From a virus, in the IMG/VR virus record IMGVR_UViG_3300018083_000061, positions 1 through 41,203 of that record: DNA of 41,203 nucleotides. One strand, 5' to 3'. Positions 32,193 to 39,336 of this stretch are shown piece by piece. Numbering within the stretch: the stretch's first letter is position 1; each line of letters opens with the position of its first letter. The notes below the pieces were generated by a model. That model had not been told where the DNA came from. It saw only the letters and a list, made by a program, of their open reading frames with translations, and did not search any database. A program made the position numbers and the translations under genes.

Positions 32193-32612
32193 CTACACGT
32201 CTGTGGCGGACCCCCGGATCATGATCGCGATATCCGCGGCGGTCAGTGGCCCGTGAAGCAAGGCCCGGGCAACCCGGGTGTGTATCTCATGGCGGGACAT
32301 AAGTACGGCCCACGCTGCCCGCTCTAGGACACGCACGCGCGCGTTCCCGCGTACGCCCGCGCGCCGGAGCTCAGACGTGTCAGACCGCGCGTGTATCAGG
32401 TCCCCACAGTGCCGCTCCCACGCGAGGCCGGCCGCGGTCATGAGCAACCCCGCCTCGCGCGGCCAAGGGCGCGGCTCCCACTCGGTCATACCGAGGTATT
32501 CATAAATGCCATGCTTCTCGGCGCCGAGCCACGCGCGCCGGAGGCGTAGGCCCAACGCCACACCCACTACGATGTGCGCCGCCTCGTGCTGGGCATCAGC
32601 AAGCGTAATCAT
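32193..32612 (-). CDS. Small M41-like zinc metallopeptidase-type protein
   Basis: The 139-residue protein has the zincin motif near its N-terminus, 'QHEAAHIVVG' (H9, E10, H13), in the form typical of FtsH/M41 peptidases, and a following 'AAGLAWERHCGD' that resembles the region of the third metal ligand. It lacks an ATPase domain. It might cut a phage or host protein, or be an inactive binder. It overlaps the MuF gene stop (ATGA), so it is made together with the head protein. Substrate is unknown. Confidence 0.55.
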   Translation of the reverse strand: MITLADAQHEAAHIVVGVALGLRLRRAWLGAEKHGIYEYLGMTEWEPRPWPREAGLLMTAAGLAWERHCGDLIHARSDTSELRRAGVRGNARVRVLERAAWAVLMSRHEIHTRVARALLHGPLTAADIAIMIRGSATDV

Positions 32613-33784
32613 ATCGGGATGCGCACGTTACGCCGCAAGCGAATACCGCCACGCGGGCCGACCGTCTCCACGTTGCCCGTGACGAACTTTTCGCCGCGCT
32701 CGCGTGCAATGCTGATGCGGTGCCGACCGTCACTGGGGAAAACGGAATTGTCCGGATACACTCGAACAGTCACAGGTAGCGCGGCACTCACACCCCCGCC
32801 CGCGCGTAGATGAGCAAAACTTTCCGGGCGGAATGGAAGGATCCCGCCCCGCGTTAGATCAGACGGTATGGGCCCCGGTAATCCCGCGTCAGTGGGGGGA
32901 AGAGCACTGAACCCGTAGCGCCGTTCCTGAGCGACAATTTCCGCGGGACGTTCGGGCGCGGGACGTTGGTCGAACAGGTCCCGTATCACGGGGCGCGCCG
33001 TGCATCGGCATTGAATACGCTGGCCAGGGTGCGCGCGTTCGCTCGTTCCTGGAATCAGCGGCGGATTATCCCACCGGAAGATCCGCCCCTTCAATACCCA
33101 ATGATCTTCCTTGCTGTCCTCGTATTCTCCGCCGGGGCGCCCGCGCACGGCGTAGTCACCCGCGACAGTCCACTCATACTCCTCCACGCCGGCCGCGGTC
33201 TGCGTTGTCTGCTGCATGGCCGAATTGAATTTGTTGGCCTGATCCCGTGCGATGAGTTTCGCGCGAGACTCGCTTACGCTCAGGCGTTCTTGGATCTGTT
33301 TTGCAACTTCTTCCCAGCGTTGCCCCCCGGCCTGTGCCGGCCGCACGATATCGGCGATCTGTTGGATCTGCCGTTCGGCCATGTTAGTCACGAGGCTCAC
33401 GTTGTCTTGCAGAAACTCCTCCAAGAGCGCCTGGGGAACGGCGTTGCCTACTGGAATGTTCGCAACGCGTTCAACATATTTTGCCTGGCGCGTGGCCACG
33501 CCACGCGCACTCCGGCGCAGCCACGGTTCGAGCCCGCTCGCGCGCAGAAGCGCTCGAAACGCCGCACGCAAGTCATCGGCTAGAGCATCGGCCCGGAGCT
33601 CCGCGCGCGCCAACGTTTCGACATGATCGCTCCACGCACGAACGATGGACGTCAGGCGCTGCCCATACTCGCGCTCAAATAGGTCTGACTTCGGCACCGG
33701 CGCGCGGACAGTGCCCGGCTTCGGAAGCTTGCGGCCGTGCCGACGATACAGGAGCACCGTCGCGGGGCGACTGGGTGCGCGCAC
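32609..33784 (-). CDS. MuF-like head morphogenesis protein with ParB-like C-terminus
   Basis: The 391-residue protein has the SPP1 gp7/Mu gpF head region: 'VSLVTNMAERQIQQIADIV' (about 129-147), 'SESRAKLIARDQANKFNSAM' (about 170-189), 'YEWTVAGDYAVRGRPGGEYE' and 'PGQRIQCRCTARPVI', a region that binds the portal inside the head. The last 60 residues differ: 'LPVTVRVYPDNSVFPSDGRH', then 'RISIARERG', which resembles the ParB-like motif 'DGxHR' followed by a helix. MuF proteins often carry variable, sometimes toxic, C-terminal domains delivered with the DNA. It sits right after the portal gene. Toxin or nuclease function is inference. Confidence 0.75.
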   Translation of the reverse strand: MRAPSRPATVLLYRRHGRKLPKPGTVRAPVPKSDLFEREYGQRLTSIVRAWSDHVETLARAELRADALADDLRAAFRALLRASGLEPWLRRSARGVATRQAKYVERVANIPVGNAVPQALLEEFLQDNVSLVTNMAERQIQQIADIVRPAQAGGQRWEEVAKQIQERLSVSESRAKLIARDQANKFNSAMQQTTQTAAGVEEYEWTVAGDYAVRGRPGGEYEDSKEDHWVLKGRIFRWDNPPLIPGTSERAHPGQRIQCRCTARPVIRDLFDQRPAPERPAEIVAQERRYGFSALPPTDAGLPGPIPSDLTRGGILPFRPESFAHLRAGGGVSAALPVTVRVYPDNSVFPSDGRHRISIARERGEKFVTGNVETVGPRGGIRLRRNVRIPI

Positions 33785-35560
33785 CTATTCGTCCTTCGGT
33801 GGCGCCGCGGGGTCTTGTCCGGGGGGTGCTTCCTTGGGATCTTTCGCCGGAGTGCCGCCGCCCTCGCCTTCGGCCGCGGCGCGCGCGAGCTCCGCCTCAT
33901 CCGGCGGGGGAGGCGCGCCGGACTTGCCGAATGGCGCGGCGGGTTCGGGCTCCTTCGCCTTGAACCCTTTCCCCGCTGAACCCATGAGGGCTTCAGCTTT
34001 GGGCTGGTCCACCTGGTAGGCAAGCATGATGATCTGGACGCCCGCGTCGCGTGGGATCGTCTCGCCGCTCACCTGGGCGACGATGTCAACGAGGGATGAG
34101 ACCTGCGTTCCGTTGAGGACCTGCTGTTGTACGTTCTCTCCCACGGGGCCCGCGCCCGGCTTCGCCACTGGCGCCGTTTCACCCGTAGGTCCAGTGCCGC
34201 CGCCCTCGCCTTCGGCCGCGGCGCGCGCGAGCTCCGCCTCATCCGGTTCGATTCGCATGGAGCGATCGATCGTGATCTCTTGCGAATAACCGTCCTTGCC
34301 GTAGTGACTCTTCGCCGCTTCGTCCGCCGTGATAATCCCCAATTGGATGTCGATATCATCAGCTTGCGCATTTTTGAACCTGATGTCTGCGGCTTCAGTC
34401 GCGTTCGGCGTCCAGAGTTCAGGCCACTTGATCGTCAGCCGATCGATCGCTTCCACGCGCACGCCCGAGATCTCTGCCTGTGCAAGTACGGCCTTGCACA
34501 GGTACAGGGTGGGCGTATCGAGCTCGCCCGTCCGATACGCGTGCACGCGCATCAGCCACCAGCGGATCGAGCTATCGCCCGTCGCATTGAGCCCACCCGG
34601 CTCGTCGCTCAGAAGGATCGCGATCGGGACTTCGGCCGCGGATGCGACGCGGAGCAAGCCCTCACGCGTGATGTCCGAGAGACCCGCAAACGTAGTGTTC
34701 TCCCGCTTGTAATCTTCACCATCAAAATCAAGCGTCATGTTCCGCGCGACGCTTCGCGACGCGTTGAAAAACGCGAGACGATTTTCGATCACTTGCCGCG
34801 CGGGGCCCGTCAATCTTTGGTAGAGGCCTTTGATACGCAGCACGCCGATCGACGCTTCCGAGATGACCTGTTGTGCCGAACGCCACACGAGGCCGTCCGA
34901 TTGCAACGCCTCGTATGCACGCTGGAGGACGCTATCATCCCAAAAGCCCTGTGTGACCCGTGTCTGATCATCGGTCAACGACCCGCCGAACGAGACGAGA
35001 CGCGACGCGTGAATCGGGCCAGCGGTGCCGCCCCCCTCCGGGGGTGTCACGTCGTAGTAGGTCGGATTCCCCAACGCGTCGAGCATCCATGGACGCGGGG
35101 TCAGGTAGCGACGATCGATCACACGGAGGAAATCGATCTGCTCCCCCATGACAAATGGAGTCGCGGGATCCGCCGTATGAGAGCCCAGCCAAACTTTCGC
35201 ACCACCATACAATCGTCCCCAGATTGCCGCGGTGCGCGCGAGGCGTACGACTTGCCACGCGCGTAGGACGTTCGAGATTTGTTCCTCAGTATCATCATCC
35301 CCCACGACCGCGCCATCCGTATCAAAGCCGGTAAGCTCGAACCCCTCGCGGTATGCCTCCTTTGGGTACACGTCGACGATCTTCGCCGAAAGATGCTCGG
35401 CCCGATACATCGCTGTGAGTTCCGGATCTGGAAGACGCCGAACGAGGCCACTGAATCGCGTCGCCTTGATCTTGTCGGATACCCCGCCAAAACCCATTGC
35501 CACATTGAGCCAGCTGTCCAGCCGCTCGGTCACGTCGACGAATACTTCGCTCAGGCTCAT
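33785..35560 (-). CDS. Portal protein (DUF1073-like)
   Basis: The 591-residue protein follows the DUF1073 portal layout: 'YRAEHLSAKIVDVYPKEAYR' (52-71), 'ARTAAIWGRLYGGAKVWLG' (108-126), 'HASRLVSFGGSLTDD', and a central 'SAAEVPIAILLSDEPGGLNA', ending in an acidic, Pro/Ala/Glu-rich tail (from about 440). In that tail the unit 'PDEAELARAAAEGEGGGT' occurs twice, encoded by an exact 54-bp repeat. The portal forms the DNA channel at one capsid vertex. It lies between terminase and MuF genes, the usual order. Confidence 0.85.
   Translation of the reverse strand: MSLSEVFVDVTERLDSWLNVAMGFGGVSDKIKATRFSGLVRRLPDPELTAMYRAEHLSAKIVDVYPKEAYREGFELTGFDTDGAVVGDDDTEEQISNVLRAWQVVRLARTAAIWGRLYGGAKVWLGSHTADPATPFVMGEQIDFLRVIDRRYLTPRPWMLDALGNPTYYDVTPPEGGGTAGPIHASRLVSFGGSLTDDQTRVTQGFWDDSVLQRAYEALQSDGLVWRSAQQVISEASIGVLRIKGLYQRLTGPARQVIENRLAFFNASRSVARNMTLDFDGEDYKRENTTFAGLSDITREGLLRVASAAEVPIAILLSDEPGGLNATGDSSIRWWLMRVHAYRTGELDTPTLYLCKAVLAQAEISGVRVEAIDRLTIKWPELWTPNATEAADIRFKNAQADDIDIQLGIITADEAAKSHYGKDGYSQEITIDRSMRIEPDEAELARAAAEGEGGGTGPTGETAPVAKPGAGPVGENVQQQVLNGTQVSSLVDIVAQVSGETIPRDAGVQIIMLAYQVDQPKAEALMGSAGKGFKAKEPEPAAPFGKSGAPPPPDEAELARAAAEGEGGGTPAKDPKEAPPGQDPAAPPKDE
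33851..34246 (-). repeat. Exact 54-bp direct repeat in portal gene
   Basis: Copies at 33851-33904 and 34193-34246 are identical over 54 bases (18 codons), while the flanking bases differ at once. They encode 'PDEAELARAAAEGEGGGT'. The identity, including third codon positions, points to a recent duplication or gene conversion in the disordered C-terminal tail. Confidence 0.85.
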
Positions 35561-35564
35561 CGCT

Positions 35565-37061
35565 CTAGGCTAGCCCCATGTCGAGGCCAAAACCAGCTGC
35601 CCGAAGCTCTGGCCCGATTTCGGCCATGGCATCGTCAAAGCCAGCCATGGACCCACATTGCGCCGCAAGCCACAAGATCGCCTGCGAAGTCGTATCGACG
35701 GTATCGTCAATGCCCCCGGCGAGCCCAGTGAATCGTAACAGGAGGCGCGCTTTCTCCGGGTACCATGCGGCGTTCTTGTCGAAATGTACGCCGCCAGCTG
35801 TGAAATGGTGTGAGGCCGCGCGAGCGCGGTTCGCCTTGGATGGGCCGCCCGCCACAGGAATCGCGAGCACGCCGGGCATGCTGGGTTTGAGGGTTTCGAC
35901 GATCGCCGCGCCGTTGGCCGCTTCCTCCACCAAGATGTAATGGGCCTTCCACGTCGCGCGGAGGACTTGGATCGCTTGCACGGTCGCCGCGAAACCGCGC
36001 TTGCTGTGCTCCGAATAGAAGCAATAGAAATGCCCCGAGTAGTATCCCCACACCTCAAGTGCAACATCGTCGGCGGTGTGCTTCCCAGTGAACGTTGGGT
36101 CCACACTGATCACGAGGACACAATCCTCCGGGCGCGGCGCGTTAGCGAAGTCTCCGAAATGCTGGGCGTCGAAGATCTTGTCTGACCCCGAACTCGGATC
36201 TTGCTGCGCGTGCGAGCGGAATACCTCGCCCAGCTCTCCGCCGGATCCCTTGGCGAGGCGTTGCATTTCCGAGCGCTTGTTTGCTTCGGGCCACAGCTCC
36301 TCCCCCGCGCGTGCGCGCCAGTCGAAACGATTCTTCCGATCCGGCTCGAACAAGTACGGAAGATTGACGTGCCGGAAATAGGGCTCGTCCCGGTACGCGT
36401 CGAGCAGGAATCCGCTCGGGTCCTCCAGGTGGAGACGCTGCATGTACAGCGCCACTTTTAGCGGGTAGTTGATCTTGCCGCGGGTCAACACTTTCTGTCG
36501 AAACCACGACTTCGCGTTGTCGAGGTTCTTGCCCGCGACGGAATCGTTAGCATTCGGGTCAAGCGGATCGTCCACAATGAACATGGCGCCGTGCCGCCCG
36601 ATGAGTGAACCTCCGCGCACCGTGCCGGCGAGACGGTATCCGCCCGCGAACGTGGTCAAGTATTTCTTCGCCCCGCCGTCGACGACCATCTCCCCCCACC
36701 GGTCCCGATACCACGGCGAGAGTAACAGACCCCTCGTCGTATCGGCCAAGTGATTGACCAGCGTGTCAGAATGCGACGCGCAAAGAATCGGATACGCGGG
36801 GTTCTGAGACCATAGCCAGGCCGGGCCCATGACGCTCCCGATCGTGGACTTCATGTGCCCCGGTGGGACGTTGCACAACAAGATTTCGCATTCGCCCGCG
36901 ACAAGCGCCGCGAACTGCTCGGCCAACACGATTTGATGGCGACCCTTGACATAGCGTTGGATGCCAGGGACGTGTGGCCCCGCAAGCTCCAGGAACGCAG
37001 GGAAGCCGGCGCGGCGCACTGCCTCGCGATCGGCGCTGACTACCGAAGGCGCGCTATCCAT
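35565..37061 (-). CDS. terL: Large terminase subunit
   Basis: The 498-residue protein carries the packaging ATPase: Walker A 'NVPPGHMKST' (64-73, Lys in the deviant position common in terminases) and Walker B 'MFIVDDPLDP' (160-169). The C-terminal nuclease domain has 'VLVISVDPTF' (D321), 'YILVEEAANG' and a late 'GIDDTVD'. It cuts concatemeric DNA and pumps it into the procapsid through the portal. Its start overlaps the upstream gene by 22 bases and it stops 5 bases before the portal gene. Confidence 0.92.
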   Translation of the reverse strand: MDSAPSVVSADREAVRRAGFPAFLELAGPHVPGIQRYVKGRHQIVLAEQFAALVAGECEILLCNVPPGHMKSTIGSVMGPAWLWSQNPAYPILCASHSDTLVNHLADTTRGLLLSPWYRDRWGEMVVDGGAKKYLTTFAGGYRLAGTVRGGSLIGRHGAMFIVDDPLDPNANDSVAGKNLDNAKSWFRQKVLTRGKINYPLKVALYMQRLHLEDPSGFLLDAYRDEPYFRHVNLPYLFEPDRKNRFDWRARAGEELWPEANKRSEMQRLAKGSGGELGEVFRSHAQQDPSSGSDKIFDAQHFGDFANAPRPEDCVLVISVDPTFTGKHTADDVALEVWGYYSGHFYCFYSEHSKRGFAATVQAIQVLRATWKAHYILVEEAANGAAIVETLKPSMPGVLAIPVAGGPSKANRARAASHHFTAGGVHFDKNAAWYPEKARLLLRFTGLAGGIDDTVDTTSQAILWLAAQCGSMAGFDDAMAEIGPELRAAGFGLDMGLA

Positions 37062-37528
37062 CCGTCGTCAGCCGCAGTGAGGGTTTCCCCGTTCAGCTTC
37101 CGCGTCAGGGCGATCAACACGCCGGCCTCCATATCCGAAAGCCGGTCCCACTCCTCCGTAGTTTCCGGCGTGGCGTCGACGTTACCGGCGCGACTGAGGG
37201 CGACAAGAGAGTTCGCCCAACGCATGACCTCAGCTGCGCTCCGTGCTTCGATGGCACGGCCCATCGCTTCGATGATGGCCTCGCGCGTGGGCACGATCGG
37301 GACGAACGGCTTCTCTTCGCCCGGCGTACGCGCGGCTTTCCACTTGTCGCGCGCCTCACGCACGGCGCGTTTCGTCACGCTGTTCCCAAGTTCGGCGACG
37401 ATATCGCCGCTGGACGACTTCGGGGCGTGCTCGCAGAGCGCCGCGATCATCTCGTCGAACGGAAGCGCGGCGATACGCTCAGACTCGTACGGCGGGAGAT
37501 CATCCCACGGGCTTGCAGGATTTGACAT
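37040..37528 (-). CDS. Possible small terminase subunit
   Basis: The 162-residue protein lies directly upstream of the large terminase and overlaps it by 22 bases, the usual position of the small, DNA-recognising subunit. It is helical, with a basic central helix 'TKRAVREARDKWKAAR' and an acidic C-terminal helix 'EEWDRLSDMEAGVLIALTRK'. No helix-turn-helix is obvious, so the assignment rests on position. ATG 37528 is taken; an upstream in-frame start at 37591 would overlap the previous gene more. Confidence 0.45.
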   Translation of the reverse strand: MSNPASPWDDLPPYESERIAALPFDEMIAALCEHAPKSSSGDIVAELGNSVTKRAVREARDKWKAARTPGEEKPFVPIVPTREAIIEAMGRAIEARSAAEVMRWANSLVALSRAGNVDATPETTEEWDRLSDMEAGVLIALTRKLNGETLTAADDGWIARLR

Positions 37529-37940
37529 GCGGTCGATCGTCCAATTCCGTTTGGCCCCGCAGCTCAAACGCGAGCGCAAACAGGACCTCACAGGCGAGGT
37601 GTGCGAGATGAGGCAAACCCGTCTCAGGGTCCAAGTCCTCGCGGTCCTGGAACCACGCCTTGCCGTGCCGTCTCATGGCGCCGTACAATCGCGAGTAAAC
37701 GATCCCCCGCTCCCAATTCCGCGCCGCATATTTCTTGGCGCCGAACTGCAACACGCGCGCCACGGCTTCGATGGCATCTTCGGGGATGAGCTCCCACGGG
37801 ATCTTTCCCCCGTCGAATTTCAGACCGACCGGGACTAGGGTCACACGCGTGGCGACATCCACGGCCTCGACCGCGGACTCGTCCGCGGACTCGTCCGCCG
37901 CGATTCTCAGGGCCTCACAGATATTCTCTGCCGTCTCCAT
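37500..37940 (-). CDS. dATP/dGTP diphosphohydrolase-like protein (DUF5664 type)
   Basis: The 146-residue protein has the pattern 'GLKFDGGKIPWELIPEDAIE' (39-58), 'LQFGAKKYAARNWERG' (64-79), 'YGAMRRHGKAW' and 'DPETGLPHLAHLACEVLFAL' (104-123; H111, H114, E118 probable metal ligands). This is the phage family annotated as dATP/dGTP diphosphohydrolase, MazG-like in fold, which trims purine dNTPs to dNMPs. In some phages relatives help make 2-aminoadenine DNA, in others the role is unclear. ATG 37940 has a strong GGAGG upstream. A run 'ADESADES' near residue 15 comes from a 12-bp tandem repeat. Confidence 0.72.
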   Translation of the reverse strand: METAENICEALRIAADESADESAVEAVDVATRVTLVPVGLKFDGGKIPWELIPEDAIEAVARVLQFGAKKYAARNWERGIVYSRLYGAMRRHGKAWFQDREDLDPETGLPHLAHLACEVLFALAFELRGQTELDDRPHVKSCKPVG

Positions 37941-38023
37941 CGTAGGACTACCTCCAGCGCCACAGCTTGGGCGACAAACCAGGATACGACGCCCAAGATC
38001 AGAAGGTTTCCGAGGCGGTTTAT
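37907..38023 (-). CDS. Possible 38-residue transmembrane peptide with ATA start
   Basis: In the gap after the holin-like gene a frame opens with ATA at 38021-38023, overlapping that gene's TAA as ATAA, with GGCGGA just upstream. It encodes 'NRLGNLLILGVVSWFVAQAV' and on, one hydrophobic helix followed by a basic tail ('RWRRQR'). A TTG start a few codons later is another option. A second small membrane protein next to a holin-like gene would be sensible, but the non-standard start keeps this uncertain. Confidence 0.3.
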   Translation of the reverse strand: MNRLGNLLILGVVSWFVAQAVALEVVLRWRRQRISVRP

Positions 38024-38280
38024 GTGTCCGCCTTTGGCCTGGGCGGCGCAAGATGAAGGACGATTGCGGTCAACACGGCCGATACCAGCGGGCCCCACGC
38101 GCTGTCACCGAGCACTCCCGGGAGCATCGGAAGTATGGCGCCCAGCGCCGCGGCCAGAGCCGTCTTCCCGACCATGCTCGCGTGTTCTTTGCTCATGACC
38201 CCAGTCTGGACCATGGCACCAAGGATGGCAACCCAGGCCCCGGCGCACGCGACCGCAGTCAATACCGCCCGAGCGATCAT
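38020..38280 (-). CDS. Holin-like membrane protein
   Basis: The 86-residue protein has three hydrophobic segments: 'AVLTAVACAGAWVAILGAMV' (5-24), 'TALAAALGAILPMLPGVLG' (about 41-59) and 'PLVSAVLTAIVLHLA' (about 65-79), with a short charged turn and a basic end 'PPRPKADT'. Size and topology suit a class I holin. No endolysin is seen nearby, so the role is not proven; it could also be another small phage membrane protein. ATG 38280 overlaps the upstream stop (ATGA). Confidence 0.5.
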   Translation of the reverse strand: MIARAVLTAVACAGAWVAILGAMVQTGVMSKEHASMVGKTALAAALGAILPMLPGVLGDSAWGPLVSAVLTAIVLHLAPPRPKADT

Positions 38281-38483
38281 GGGTCCGACAAGCGCCGAAG
38301 CGCCGCCGAGATCAGGGTGAACTTCTGCTCGATTTCGAACATGGCCAAGCGTGCCGCATGGACGTCGACGGTGTCTGCCTCTCGCCCGTTCAACGCGGCC
38401 ATGACCGTCGGCCAAGACGCATTGAACGCGCTCTCAGCGACGGCCAGCGCGGCCCGTCCCCGTTCGGCATTTATTGCACTCAT
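38277..38483 (-). CDS. Hypothetical helical protein, 68 residues
   Basis: The protein is predicted entirely helical ('AERGRAALAVAESAFNASW', 'HAARLAMFEIEQKFTLIS'). It overlaps both neighbours by ATGA. No family was recognised. The start at ATG 38483 (MSAIN) is preferred over 38492 because of the overlap with the upstream stop. Confidence 0.5.
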   Translation of the reverse strand: MSAINAERGRAALAVAESAFNASWPTVMAALNGREADTVDVHAARLAMFEIEQKFTLISAALRRLSDP

Positions 38484-38677
38484 CGCGCACACCTCGTGTA
38501 ATACAGGACCGGGGTCCGGCCCGCAGTATCAGGATCCATTTGCAAGCGAAGCTTATCGACGGCTTGCTCCGCTGTGTCCGCAGTGACGATGGAGCCACAC
38601 CATACGGCGGACCACCAGGGCACGGGGCGGTACGCTCGAACCATCTGGACCGTGATGGGCGTCAAGTAATCCGTCAC
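38480..38677 (-). CDS. Hypothetical protein, 65 residues
   Basis: It begins 'MTDYLTPITVQMVRAYRPVP' and has a Trp-containing middle ('WWSAVWCGSIVTADTAEQAV') with a short helix, resembling small alpha/beta phage proteins. No function was recognised. ATGA overlaps on both ends show it is part of the coupled cluster. Confidence 0.5.
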   Translation of the reverse strand: MTDYLTPITVQMVRAYRPVPWWSAVWCGSIVTADTAEQAVDKLRLQMDPDTAGRTPVLYYTRCAR

Positions 38678-38808
38678 TCCTGGACCTCCAGTCGTTTGAT
38701 CTCACTATACTCTGGGGAGGCGCGATACCTGGAAAGCTTCACTTCGGCCTCACGCTTCGCCGCGGCTCGCGCTCGCGCGCGTTGCTGGCGTCGACGTTTA
38801 CCCGTCAC
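38674..38808 (-). CDS. Very small basic protein, 44 residues
   Basis: GTG 38808 overlaps the preceding stop (GTGA), GGAG lies about ten bases upstream, and the stop overlaps the next ATG. The sequence is very basic at the start ('TGKRRRQQRARARAAAKR') and may bind nucleic acid. It is too short for firm calls, but the overlaps on both sides support it. Confidence 0.45.
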   Translation of the reverse strand: MTGKRRRQQRARARAAAKREAEVKLSRYRASPEYSEIKRLEVQE

Positions 38809-39035
38809 GAGTGATCTCCAGCGGCGAGGCGCCGCGCCGCTTTTAGCTCTGCGCGCACCTCGCGCCGATCCATGCGGGGAGCCCGCCGCGCCGCGATCTG
38901 GCACGATACCCATGCCCCGAGGGTGACCCCCTCGGACGCTGCGAGAGCTTCCAGCTTCGCATACTCGGCTGGAGTCAACCGGATTTTGAGGGGCTTGGTC
39001 TTACGTTCGGCTTCGGCGGTATTCATGATCAACAT
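38805..39035 (-). CDS. Ribbon-helix-helix-type small DNA-binding protein
   Basis: The 76-residue protein has a basic strand followed by two helices, 'PLKIRLTPAEYAKLEALAAS' then 'EGVTLGAWVSCQIAARR', the classic CopG/MobC-like ribbon-helix-helix layout. It may repress a phage promoter or bind DNA for packaging. Two starts are possible, ATG 39035 or ATG 39026; neither has a clear ribosome-binding site. It heads the run of overlapping small genes leading to terminase. Confidence 0.55.
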   Translation of the reverse strand: MLIMNTAEAERKTKPLKIRLTPAEYAKLEALAASEGVTLGAWVSCQIAARRAPRMDRREVRAELKAARRLAAGDHS

Positions 39036-39057
39036 ACGGCGGGGCCAGATGCAAGTT

Positions 39058-39291
39058 TCAGAATGGTGGCCGCCGAATATCGTACCCCGGCCGCAAACCG
39101 GGCGTCGGCGGGGGTTCGATCACCGGAGGCATTTGCGCGAGGAGATACTCCCGTAAGATCTCGGCCGCGGCGCGCACCTCAGCGAACGTCAGGACCGAAA
39201 CATACTCCTCCTCGGGGCTCGGGCCGCCGCTACGGGAAATCCACACGCGCTCGGATTCTATGTGGACTGAGGTCACCGGGGGCTTCTCCAT
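39058..39291 (-). CDS. Hypothetical protein, 77 residues, possibly leaderless
   Basis: The protein has a beta-type N-terminus ('TSVHIESERVWISRSGG'), an acidic patch ('PSPEEEYVS'), a helix ('AEVRAAAEILREYLLAQM') and a Pro-rich end. No family was recognised. A good -10/-35 pair lies immediately upstream (39298-39325), placing the transcription start at or next to its ATG, so the mRNA may lack a leader. There is no room for a ribosome-binding site. Confidence 0.55.
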   Translation of the reverse strand: MEKPPVTSVHIESERVWISRSGGPSPEEEYVSVLTFAEVRAAAEILREYLLAQMPPVIEPPPTPGLRPGYDIRRPPF

Positions 39292-39297
39292 GATACC

Positions 39298-39325
39298 ACT
39301 ATATACCAGCGTGGGCCCCGGTCAA
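39298..39325 (-). promoter_or_regulatory. Sigma70-like promoter in the late gene cluster
   Basis: On the minus strand TTGACC (39320-39325) and TATAGT (39298-39303) are separated by 16 bases, close to the sigma70 consensus. They lie in the only gap (39292-39336) between tightly packed genes. With a start about seven bases after the -10 box, transcription would begin at the ATG of the 77-residue gene. Confidence 0.55.
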
Positions 39326-39336
39326 GGGTCTATGAC

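Noticed and set aside
34193-34270. T-arm-like GGTTCGATTC suggesting a tRNA
   Set aside because: No acceptor or anticodon stem surrounds it and it encodes part of the portal protein.
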